DNA from: Neospora caninum Liverpool
Lineage: Eukaryota > Apicomplexa > Conoidasida > Eucoccidiorida > Sarcocystidae
DNA: 64,000 nucleotides
Reading direction: 5' to 3'
NCBI RefSeq assembly: GCF_000208865.1
Contig: NC_018395.1
Coordinates: 3,506,606 to 3,570,605, forward strand
Shown in pieces: positions 37,017 through 47,460 of the stretch (its first letter is position 1; every line of letters begins with the position of its first letter). A program made the translations under genes and the position numbers. The notes beneath the pieces were generated by a model. The model did not search any database, was not told the origin of the DNA, and worked only from the letters and a program-made list of their open reading frames with translations.

Positions 37017-39654
37017 ATGTGGCATCCACTAGGGCGACGCGTAACTCGGTCACAGACGAACACCGAGCAACAACGCGTGTTATACAACGAACTGGTGGAG
37101 ACTGAAACCGATGGCGATGCGATCTTCACGGACGATGATGCTTTTGTTGGGGCTCAGGTGATACAACACCGCTGGACATTTGTCTTCAAAACCGGCCAGC
37201 AGCCGCGGATCGAAAGCGACGGAGCAGTCGGTAGTGAACAGGACAGCGCATGTTCGAATGTAGACAACTACAGATATTTGTGCTGATATATCTGACGACA
37301 CATAACAATCGCTGTTTCTTTCAAGGCCGGTCTGACCTACGCCTATATATACATATGTATAACTTTGTTTCTTTGGCGATTTGGTCCTCGCCCGTCCTGT
37401 GTGGCACTGGGAGATAGGAGATATTTTGATGCGCGTATGGAGGCGTTGCAGCTCTTTCTGGTTTTTCTGCCGTGTTGTCTTGCCTGCAGGGAGACGCCGG
37501 AAGCCGAAAGCTGGAAGAGGGTGAAGACTGTTTCGCACCTCCACTCTTTACAGCACTCTGGCAGAAAAGCAACGCGATTTTCTGGGTAAGATGGTGAAGG
37601 TGTTTATGAAAAACACGGTGCTGTTGCTTCCGCATTCCACTCGCCGAGTCCCGTGTTTGTGTGTTGCCTCCACGATGGCAGGTGACCGCTGCAGCTTCTC
37701 TCCTCTATTACTCGAATTTCGTTTTTGTCGCTGCGACGTGTCGCGCCACATACAGGTGAGCCGCCTGCACACTCGCTCTTCTTTGATCGCCCGTGGTTGG
37801 AGGATCCATCAAAGTACCGTCATGGATAACAAATTAGAAAGCTTGATGGCGCACAAAATCGTCCTCCTCCTCAAATCGCAGTCGAAATTTCTCACAGTCA
37901 AAGTCTCCCCAACACAACTAAACGCACATCATGTTCAAGGTACCTGTGTAAACGTATACGCTTGTATAACCGTATATTTTTAGACTGTTCCACCGCATAC
38001 ATGTACAGGTACATGTATAAAAACATATACACATCTGCATCTATACGTGTTCACCTGTTTTCTATACGCAAATATGTATATATATATATATATCTGGGGC
38101 CTTGTAGCATTGCAAAGAGAGGCCTTGGGAGCCTGTGTTAAGGTGAACTTTTTCTATTGAGCGTGCGGTCTGTGATTATCTCAGGATTCCGATGTACCTG
38201 AGTCTCGCTGGATTTGCAATTGTTTTTCTGACTGTTTTTTATATTGGCATCTGCCGGCCGTTCCTACTTACCGCGGACCTGGAAGAAGACGACCTGCTTT
38301 CATGGTCAGCTGTCTAACACAGTGCATGCACTGCGAGACTCGGGAAAAGCACGGGATTTGCCTGGTTCTCCGTGGCCCTCTTATTGCAATATTAGTTATA
38401 TTCATGTACTTAAATGTCCATAGTACTAGTTCACATTTAGAATAACGTATAATTCGAAACATTCGATGTATCTATTAGTTTTAAATCATAACCTAGTGAC
38501 ATTTGCACAGTTCACTCTCTACAGCTGTATCCCGACAAGGGCAGAGGAGTGCAGAAACGTCTGGGGATGGTGTGCCAAGAAACTGTCTAACTATCGTGTC
38601 GACATGGGGCTTTTTCGGTACCCTCGGGAACAGGGAGAAGAGGGAGTCTTCTGCATGGACACCATCGAACTTACGCACCACATGCGCTGTTCTGCAACTC
38701 GAAAGGGCGTAAGATTTCGTTCCTCCAAAAATTTCCCGGTTTCGTTTCAGCGTCACGCCTTGGCTGAGCATCACAGTCCTCATAAGTGAAGTCCTGTAAG
38801 TTAAAGTGGGATTTCTCTCTCAGCGGTTCGACTGCCGGTAGCAGGTGCGCCATAAATATTTGTATTTGTAGATAGCTCACGCAGACACCAAATATACATA
38901 CACCTCTGCATACAGATACTGGTCAGCATCCTTTTGTGAATAGGCTCATGCGGTGATATAAATTATCTCAAAGAGGTACACTTACGTATCTACATTGGAT
39001 TGGCACAGAGATGTTTATTGACCTCTTCTCCCATATCTCGGTGGATGGGTGTGTCCTAATATGCGCATGCACCAGAATTAATCCGTCTACAGACACTCCA
39101 CAGTTTCGTTTGCTCCTTTCCTCGATCGCTCAGGTGTATCATCGCCTTTTGGAAGATCTGGCCGTTCCTAATTGTTTTTATGATGGTGAGATCTAAGTGG
39201 TTCCCCGGTTCCACGGTAACGGAAACCGCTTTCACGACCCGAAACGTCCTCTGAGCGCCGTTCTCCGTGTTCTAAAAACAATAAATGTAGACCTAAATAG
39301 ACACGTGTATCCGCTCTGTAAGAATGAAGAGATTGCCGTATCTGTCTATGCTCATATGTATGTGTTTATCGACCTCTATAAGGTTACGCAGAGGTGCAAG
39401 ACATATATACTTCCATTTCGTTTCTTTTATATACTTGTCAGTGTATGCCTGTATTTGAGAAACGCGTGGCCCTGCGTTCGCACCTTTAAACACAAACCCA
39501 GCCTGTTTTCTTCTCGCCTGGTGTTTCCAGATTGCCTTTTCTTTGGGATTGATGCATACGGGAGAGCTGCTACCTGGCGGCGTTCTAGGCGGCCTCCTGA
39601 TGTACGCAGTCCTCGGGTCGGCCCTCGTCTCTCCTTTCTTCATTCAACACCGAG
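37017..39654 (+). CDS. Polytopic membrane protein, family uncertain; 3' end unresolved
   Basis: Seven exons join in phase on the plus strand: 37017-37157, 37490-37585, 37682-37755, 38185-38304, 38525-38569, 39134-39185 and 39531-39654. The acidic N-terminus (ETETDGDAIFTDDDAFVGAQ) is followed by at least four hydrophobic segments: FWVTAAASLLYYSNFVFVAA, MYLSLAGFAIVFLTVFYIGI, FWKIWPFLIVFMMIAFSLGL and GGLLMYAVLGSALVSPFF. A short Cys-rich linker (SCCIPTRAEECRN) separates segments two and three. The last exon appears to end in a GC-AG donor (CGAG/GCAAGT). Downstream, exons at about 39889-39972 and 40020-40240 can be joined in more than one frame, so the C-terminus is not given. The first ATG directly follows an in-frame TAG that could equally be a splice acceptor, so upstream exons are possible. 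The RPFLLTADLEEDD stretch between segments two and three faintly recalls ABCC transporters, but there is no room here for an ATPase domain. Alternative: a different small transporter family. Confidence 0.6.
38075..38093. repeat. AT-dinucleotide tract in membrane-protein intron 3
   Basis: About nine TA units in intron 37756-38184. Confidence 0.8.
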
Positions 39655-41070
39655 GCAAGTTCGTCCGTACCGTTGAACAGCTCTCCTGTCTCAAGTCTTA
39701 GCGAAAAAAGGACATGCAATTTCGTCACCACCGACTCTCTCTACTTTCTCTCTCCACATGCCTTTTTATGTATGCATTGACCGACTGAACCTCGGCGCTG
39801 GACATGTGGTATGTTCGCATACGCCTGTCGTCCACTTTTTTGATGGAGTGCATTTTAAACCCATATCTTCACACCGTTTCCAGCAGAGTGCATTTCGACG
39901 CATGCAGGCGCGTCCTTCCGTCGGGGAATATATGCGGAAAATGCGCCTGCGTCTTCCTTCTGTACAGGGTTGGCTCACAGGCCTGAGGTGTGTTGATCTT
40001 CGAGATTCGCCTTTCCCAGGAAATCCTTTTCTTTCAAGACACGTGAGCGTCTTTTGTAGAAGATCTATACATATGCTGAGTCCCACGTGGGGAACCAACT
40101 CTCGACAAGCACAAGGCACTGCCTCTCGCCAAACAACTCGAGGTGCTGCGTGTCTCTACACGTACGATCTGTAGAAGTCCATCTGACTCACAAGTCCGCT
40201 CTCGTATCAAAGACATATATGTCGACGCATACGACGGTTTTTGACAGAATCTGGATTCACAACTGGAAAAGTGCGGGCGAGAAGGTGCGAGCGAAAACGA
40301 CGATTCTGCGGACCATCATCTCCAGGTCTTCTGTGACGTGTGTGAAATCGGTGTTGACTAGAGTCTCGTCGGGTCAAGCGCGGCCAAAACGGGATTGCCT
40401 TTTCTCCGATGTCTCGATCTGAAACATGGGCCGCACAGCGCGCTAGTCTCAGATCGCACTTCAAAAAGTTGAAAGTTTAAACGCGTTTTCACGAGCTTCG
40501 AGAGGCCGGGACCGCTACTCTCGCCTCGACAGGGCACACTCGCGTTTCGCCGTTGAGGGAAGACGGCGGTCTGTAGAGAAGGGCGATACGAAAGATACAC
40601 GAAGCCAAGGAAGAAAGATCCACGCGTCTCCAGGACAGAGACAGTCCCGCGAAACGCGAGTCCACGGCGAGGCGCCAACACACCACTCTCCCACCTCTGC
40701 GCCAGATTTAGGATCGTTGCATCTAAATGGAGGCGCATCTGTTCATATCTCAGAATCTATACACAGCTATGCCAATACGAAGGGGACTACACCAAGCTGT
40801 ATGTGTCACGTGCGAAAAAACGCGTGCGGCGACTTGGCGACGAGAATTCGTTTCTCCGAAACACACCAGACCGAAAACAGTTGCGTGGTGCGCACGCAGA
40901 GGAAAACGAAACGTGAACTCTCAACAACCTTACGCATCCTCCTGTCTCTGTTTTCAGACACGAGAACGGACACAGAGGCGATGCGGACCTGCACCGTTTC
41001 TCCCGAGACTTCAAACCTAACTCCTAAACATACTTTTCATATACAAGCCACGTGCTCCCACAATCATCAC

Positions 41071-41131
<61 letters not shown>

Positions 41132-41331
41132 TCTGCGTCCCCTACACGAGTTATCGGTGGATTCCACCCATACCTCTGCACTTCTATACATACATGTATA
41201 TATATGCGTATGTATATTTCTGTGTTTATGTTTACATAGATGTGTGTTTGTCCACACTTGCGTTTGGTGGTTTGGGAATTCCCCCTTTGGCTGCGGGTCT
41301 CAGCTGCATTGCGGCCTCTGCGTTTCGTGCT
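39655..41331. other. Convergent region between the membrane-protein gene and RAD51
   Basis: This contains the unresolved last exons of the membrane-protein gene (acceptor-like sites near 39889 and 40020, and open frames to about 40243 or 40422), the 3' UTRs of both genes, and a 56-base AT tract. Candidate C-terminal readings differ by frame and none is strongly favoured. No ABC-type Walker A or signature motif was found on the plus strand here. Confidence 0.45.
41073..41128. repeat. Long AT-dinucleotide tract, 28 units
   Basis: The longest perfect AT run in the window, 56 bases, ending ATATGCATC. It lies about 200 bases beyond the RAD51 stop codon, probably in or near its 3' UTR. Confidence 0.95.
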
Positions 41332-44300
41332 TCAGTTGTCTTCGTAGTCCCCGATGCCCCCTTCCCCGATGGCGAACACGGCCTCGCCTTCCGCGAGACT
41401 GGGGCTGTCGTAGATTTTGCAGATGCGGCTCTCGCCTCTGCCTTTCCGCAAGTAGAGGCGCGTCTGACTCGCATGCGCCATGATGTTGCCTCCGATCGGG
41501 AGTTTCTCGTTTCCAGCGAACATGCCGCCGCCCATGTTGTCGACTTTCGCGACGACTTGGTTGCTGACGACGACGGCCACGCCGTAGGTGTCGGCGATCC
41601 GTTGTAGACACCGCAGAAAGCGACACAAATGCGTTTGCCTGCTCGCCAGCTCGCCGCGACCTGTGTACTCCGAGCGATACAAGGCAGTCGCGCTGTCCAC
41701 AATCAACAACGCAAACCGACTCTCAGCCATCATCGCACTCGCCTCCATCAGCAGCTCCATCTGGTGGTCTGAAATAAAAGAGGAACCGGGAATCGAAGAA
41801 AAAGAGAAAGAGAATAGGAGAGAAAGAGAATAGGAGATAAAGAGAATAGGAGAGAAAGAGAGTGGGAGACAGAAAAAGGAAAGGAGACAGGGAGAGAGAC
41901 ACGCGAGCGCACAAACAGTACGCTCTTGTACACGTTCTCCCCGCCATGCGTAAACACGGGTTGTCCACACACGGACCTCCGCGACGAAAGCGGCGCACAT
42001 TTCTCTGTCTTCCGCAGGCGACCGCTCAAGCGCCATTCCTTACCCACATTAACGGCCTCGTCGTTTCCTCCTCAGGCCCAAGCGCGATGCTCTCTCTCTA
42101 TAAATGCATGCCCTCGTGAAAATGTGGCATGTGTACGTTTGGATATGTCGATGTATGTGCACGTAGAAATGCGTCCTACATGCATTTGCACAGATGTGTC
42201 GAACGGGACAGCCCAGATTTCGGTGGAGTGAAAAAAAACAGCAAGGTGTGGACGCGTTCGTACCACAGTTGTAGGCTCGCGCGTACGCGACATTGTCGAG
42301 ACAGTCGTTCGCGTTCAGGCCGAACCTCTTGGCAATCGACACAATTCTCTCGGGGCGGAAAGTGCCCTCCGTGTCGATCCACAAACACTTGCCTTCTCCG
42401 CCGGCCTGCTCGATCGGCAGCTGACACGTGACCTGGGCGAAAGCGGAAACAGGCATAAAACAGCCCCTCGCGAAAACCCTAAAAACCCCGCCAGCACTGC
42501 AGGCAACCGATCTCGCACGGTAAAGTTTTTCCATGCTCTCCAGATCTACTCTCTGTGCTATTTGTATACCCCTGTCTATCAAAACTATCACACTCTCTAC
42601 CTGTCTCTTTGTGCCTATCTCTCAAAGCACGCATTTCACCTGTCGACATTCAAGCACGAAAACCCCTCCACGTATGAAATGCACACATCCGCCGGTATCT
42701 TCGTGCATATTTACACATCCTCTCTCGCGCCTTCTAGACCTATTTATGTATGAAGCCGTTCATCTATGTCTATGCACGTAGACGCTTCGTCCTGACTCGA
42801 AATGTCCAGAGCTCCTGTCTCTCTTTGAGTGCTGTGCGAGGCACGACGAGGCGCGTTTCGTCTTTTCGCGTGTAGGGGCTTGTTCTGATTCGCTGCTTCT
42901 CCATGTTTTCTGGTGGGCCTGCATCGCCTCACTCGATTTCCCGGCAGAATTTCGGAGCTGCGCAGGATTGACTCACGGCCAAGGTGTGACAGAGCTGCGT
43001 CTTTCCGGTGCGAAATTCCCCAAAGAGTTCCGTCAGATTGCCCGTCTCGATGCCGCCTTTGAGGAGACTGTCGAGTTGGACGCTCCCCGTCGTGAAGCGA
43101 ATCAGATTCTCCCGCGCCTCCAGATACTCCTGGGCACTGCAAAAGCCCAAGTTGCAAAGCTCCTTGCTCGCCTTCTTCAGCTTCTCCACCTTCTGCTCAC
43201 TCAGACCCTTGATGGCAACCAAATTCTTCACGGGCGCAAACGCGACGCACTCCACAGTCTGGTACCCCCCTGAACAAAGACAAACGCACCTGGCCACGAA
43301 ACGTCCAGGCACCCGTCCTCGAAGAAGATCCTCTCCCACGTACCCTTGGCGTCGATGTCTATCGCGGTACACGCCAATGCAGTCAAAAACGCGCACACGG
43401 GGAAGAACAGACACGCACGCACATCGATACACAGTTGAATGCACATGCAGACATGTAGCTCGATGCATCTGCACAGACACAGCCGGAAACAATCCAGAAT
43501 TTCCGTTCACCTATATATATATATATATATATGTGGGTATGTATGTGTGTGAAGGTATGGATGTGTTTCTGTCCAGATGTTTACGTGTCCGCCTTCCTCA
43601 GATGAAAAAGCAGGGATTTTGGACAACAGCAGGAGTGTCTTCTGGGAGTCACTCGCCATTTACCATCTTTGAGGAGCTCGAGATCTCTCTTGGTGAACCC
43701 CTTCGCGAGAAGGTGTTCGAGCTTCAGAGGACCGGTTTGAACATCTTCTGCGAGTTGCTGCACATTCGAAAAGGCATCCACCGCAAGACTGCTTTCGTTC
43801 ATCCAAAAACAAACCCAACAGGGTTGGCCACATTCGGATCCCCAGGGAGACACTTCGCTTCGGCGCTTCTTCGTGGAAAAAGCGAACCGAAACAAGATGG
43901 CATGGCCACAAAGGTATTTCTTCGCTGAGCAATTCGAGAAACTTCTGGGTGGTTTCTAAGAAATCTAGGAAAGATTAGTGCGCGTTCGCGGCGTAAAGAA
44001 AACCTGCTCTGTTGTTGATAAAACGTTTGATTTAAGCAAACGAATGAACGCCCTCAAAAAACTCGCCCCTGCAACCCCGACGACACTCAGACTCGGAGGC
44101 ACGCCGGAAAACCCTCCTACGCAGATATGGACAGGCTTATTTCCTAGACCAGTATCTTCTGTTTCAATACGTAGATGTGGATATACATACACATATTTAC
44201 ATAGCCTTTTGCGATCACGGAAATGTCTAGGCTCGCCCGCGATTCCTCATTCAGTCTCACCATTTCAGGTTTTGCCGTGCGCATTTGCTTCTCTTTTACT

Positions 44301-44388
44301 TCTCATTTTTGTTGCTCACCTGCTGCTGTTGAGGTTCATGCTCCTGCGTCGATACGGGTTTCGACTGCTGAATGGAAACCGCGCTCAT
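41332..44388 (-). CDS. RAD51: RAD51 recombinase
   Basis: This RecA-family ATPase forms filaments on single-stranded DNA for homologous recombination. Five exons on the minus strand: 44320-44388, 43664-43757, 42977-43269, 42264-42432, 41332-41768; total 353 residues (human RAD51 is 339). The product starts [12 protein letters not shown] and has a Gln-rich tail to exon 1. The N-terminal helix-hairpin-helix domain reads [20 protein letters not shown], then [20 protein letters not shown]. Walker A is GEFRTGKT (138-145) and Walker B LLIVD (229-233). Conserved [24 protein letters not shown] and [20 protein letters not shown] follow, with [12 protein letters not shown] near the end. The [13 protein letters not shown] and VAFAPVKNL wording and the overall length favour RAD51 over DMC1. 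The junction YN-C-DHQ, where relatives have Thr, depends on the donor chosen at 42263. Intron 4 holds a 16-base purine tandem repeat. Confidence 0.97.
41805..41868. repeat. 16-base purine-rich tandem repeat, four copies
   Basis: Four consecutive units of AGAAAGAGAATAGGAG (41805-41820, 41821-41836, 41837-41852, 41853-41868); copies one and two are identical, copy three has one change and copy four two. A purine-rich run of lower order continues to about 41905. It lies near the 3' end of RAD51 intron 4, so the RAD51 transcript carries the pyrimidine strand next to the acceptor and may use it as an extended polypyrimidine tract. Confidence 0.93.
43512..43532. repeat. AT-dinucleotide tract in RAD51 intron 2
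   Basis: About ten TA units in intron 43270-43663. Confidence 0.9.
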
Positions 44389-44558
44389 GCTGACCAGCTT
44401 GGAATTGAGAAATGCAAAAAAGCTTTCCCTTCCCGACCCCGGCGGGCTGAAAAAAAGACACTCTCCCGTCTGTTTCTTCTGAACAAATCCAGCACGCCAG
44501 TCTGTGTAAGGACGTATCTATGGAGATACATCCACATATATGCAGACGCATGCACAGG

Positions 44559-44561
<3 letters not shown>

Positions 44562-44591
<30 letters not shown>
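44562..44591. repeat. AT-dinucleotide tract upstream of RAD51
   Basis: About 15 AT units beginning some 170 bases upstream of the RAD51 start codon, in its 5' UTR or promoter. Confidence 0.9.
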
Positions 44592-44593
<2 letters not shown>

Positions 44594-44824
44594 AGAAGGT
44601 GCTGGAAAGAGGAGTGATACGTATTGGGGCTCTGACCTCGCGACTCTACGGAGAAAATAACGGAGATTAGAGGGTTTTCCAGGAAACACGAGCGGCAAAA
44701 AGAACAACGAAACAGGAGCTACCCAGATTTGCTTCTGACACGCGTTTCTTTCCAATTTTGATCAGCATCTCCCTTCCAGATGCCTCTCCGGACATATACC
44801 AGCACATACCCATACATTCAGATT

Positions 44825-44844
44825 ATATATATATATATATATAT
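44825..44844. repeat. AT-dinucleotide tract upstream of RAD51
   Basis: About ten TA units followed by the related AAATATACATATACATATAC. Confidence 0.85.
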
Positions 44845-46747
44845 AAATATACATATACATATACAGAGGTAAAAGTAGGTGTGCGTAGTTGCAGAGGGCC
44901 CCGTAATTCTGTTGGTTTTCAGATGTGACAGCTGAGGAGATGGACGCATGAACTGGTTTTCGTAGCGTGTGGAAAAAAAGGGGAAACGGAAACATGGAAA
45001 GGAGAAACTCGACGAGTTCCTGAGAACCCAGCTGGGCGGCAAGACGAGAGAGTTGTTTTCCTGCCAAGAACGGAGGCGCGTTCGGTGAGCAAAAAACGGA
45101 AAGTTGCAAGAGACCAACAGAGCTTCCCGTTCAGGAAGGACGGGAGAGATCTCCAGTTGCACCCTTCTGCGTCGAATTTTTAGAGAGAAAAACGAGAAGG
45201 CATTTTCTGGCGCGTTACACAGCGTGCTGAGACACGACTGTGGCAACGGGGCACAACAACGCGAGTTGCCACGCTTCGCGAAAAGTTAAAAGGGAGCCTC
45301 GAAAAAGTCAACAGCCAAGTCTGACTTTCTTAGTAAAGACGCTTTCTGGAAAATCGACAACACCGCAAATTTTCGAGCCTCCCAGTTGTTTCCAGAAACC
45401 ACGCTGCGGTGGGGGTCAGAGACGGCGAAGTTTTCGGCGTGTCTTGTCACGCTCCGCGTAAAGAATGCATGCCAAAACCCGCGAAGCTGCGTGGACTGGG
45501 AGGCGAAAGCCGCAGAGCCGCCGACAAAGAGAATCTTTTCTCTCAAGTGAAGTGGAGAAAGAATTGTTTTTGCAGAGAAAGAGGCGCGCAACCGATTCTG
45601 AGAGAACGCGGAAAGGCGGGAAACAGCCAGTCTCGCCACACCGGGGACGAACACGGGCTGGCACACCAAACAGAAGCAAGTCAATCTTCCCAGGACATTT
45701 GATTCTTCCTCCAAAAAAGTAAAAACGTATGTTCACGCCCAAGAAAGAAGAACCCCTGGAAAGACATTTCAAAAATGCAAACACCAAAACTTTCAACAAC
45801 TGTGTACATACAACTATATCTAACGCCGTGGGTACATCGACAGCTGCACTTTCATTGTGTGTATGTGCATGTACACTATATACATAAACGCATGTTTATT
45901 GTAATTATAACAGGTATATGACCATGTTTCCTTGGGTTTAAACTGCATGATGGGATGCTTGCTTCTGCAGTTGTCCATTTCCGATTTTTAGCTCGAGGGG
46001 CCGGGGACGGGAATTCCCTATTTTTCGTGAATTCGCGGCGGGTTGTTTCTGAGCAAACGCGAGACACGGTGGGTTTGGACGAGGGGGGAAAGAACGCACC
46101 AAATGCCTCCTCGTGCGTGAAGCGGAAAATCGAGAATTCCCACGACACTACGTACGAGGGAGGAAAAGAACAATTACGCCGTCCCAGCTACACTGCGGAA
46201 AAGGAACAAGATTCTCTTTTTGTCTATCGACACAGTGTGATTCTTTGTAGAGGGACACCTTCAGAGAGAGATACATAGATGTGATATATGTAGAGATCCA
46301 GATGCAGAGATGCGATTTATATATCGATATGCAGACAAATGCAGCTACGTCGAGAGAGAATGAATGACAGAGACAGAGGAAACCGGAAAACGGAAAGGTA
46401 CAGAGATAGAGAGACTGCCGTGCGATTAATGGAAAGGTAGATACATATGGGAAGACCGACACCGATTTGCCCCTCTATGCAATGGGTTGTTACTTTGACA
46501 GTTGTATTTAGTGATGTGCCCAGATCTATAAACATATATAGGGGTATGTCGAGTTTGACCGATCCGAGCTGCTTAGGATTCGCAGTATATACGGAGAGCC
46601 TCTATATTTTCCTTGGGTCAGGTGTATATACGCGAATAGCATCTCCACTGCATGCAAAAGAAATTGTGTCCTTTTTCACGACGTTTGTTTGCTTCTCTAG
46701 GATGCCTTAAGGTAAAAATCTGCTCATATGTAATCGTAGACACTGAA

Positions 46748-46749
<2 letters not shown>

Positions 46750-46781
<32 letters not shown>
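46750..46781. repeat. AT-dinucleotide tract with GCA and TGC flanks
   Basis: Sixteen AT units bounded by GC on the left (AAGCATATA) and TGC on the right (TATATGCTTG), so the whole element is palindromic. Confidence 0.92.
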
Positions 46782-46783
<2 letters not shown>

Positions 46784-47460
46784 TTGAACACGCAAACCTC
46801 CAGGTATGAAATTATATACAAATGTGTGCACGCACGCACATGTGCCTCGCAAGGGAGACAGTGGAATCTTCGTGTTTGTGAGCTGTGCCTCGATTCTGAG
46901 ACCATCGATTGCCGCAGCAATGGTTTATGCGGGAACAAAGGGAGCTTGCATATTCATGTTTTTCTGTCAGAGAGCCAAGAGAAAAGGGAAAGACTTTCTT
47001 TTGCTTCAACAGGATGCGCCCGTTCCCCCGTTGCTGACTGCATCTCCGTCCTTAACGACACATGCTCTGCCTTCGAAGAGGAGAGATCCTGTCTACGCAC
47101 CCCAGAAATCAAAACATGCATGCACATTTGCAGGTAGACCGGAGACACACAGATGAAAGAAGTGACCACGTGATGCCTACATCAATAAGAAAAGAGCTTT
47201 TCTATCCCAACCAAGGGGCGACCCTACATGCACCTACAAATATGCCTCTGCGTACCAGCTAACACATATACAAATACACATAAAAAACATATACGTATGG
47301 ATACCCATACCCATGAACATGAGGGGAGAGAGACGGGCACCTCCACCTCTCTATCAATATGCTATGTCTATGCATTTGCATATACAAATATATATATATA
47401 TATATTTATATTTATATGTATCTGCACGCATAGAAGTATACATATGTTTGGGAACCGTGT

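Larger units (their letters stand above)
44389..47460. other. Spacer between the three-RRM gene and RAD51
   Basis: Both neighbours are on the minus strand, so the part near 44400 is the RAD51 promoter/5' UTR and the part near 47400 is the 3' UTR of the RRM gene. It contains AT tracts at 44562-44591, 44825-44844, 46750-46781 and about 47391-47405. I see no coding exon or RNA gene. Confidence 0.55.

Noticed and set aside
36322..37053. 243-codon minus-strand frame between CCT4 and RAD51
   Set aside because: Overlapping frames of similar length exist on both strands, the product has no recognisable order, and part of it is antisense to a supported exon.
37080..37544. Minus-strand frame with a stretch recalling the RNase H region of Ty3-type retroelements
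   Set aside because: The resemblance is weak, and the same DNA reads well on the plus strand as the first exon of the membrane-protein gene with matching splice phases, so the minus frame is a shadow.
38380..38510. AT-rich stretch considered as a nuclear insertion of mitochondrial DNA
   Set aside because: No reading matched cytochrome b or oxidase subunits that I could recognise, and the stretch lies in an intron of a supported gene, where lower GC is unremarkable.
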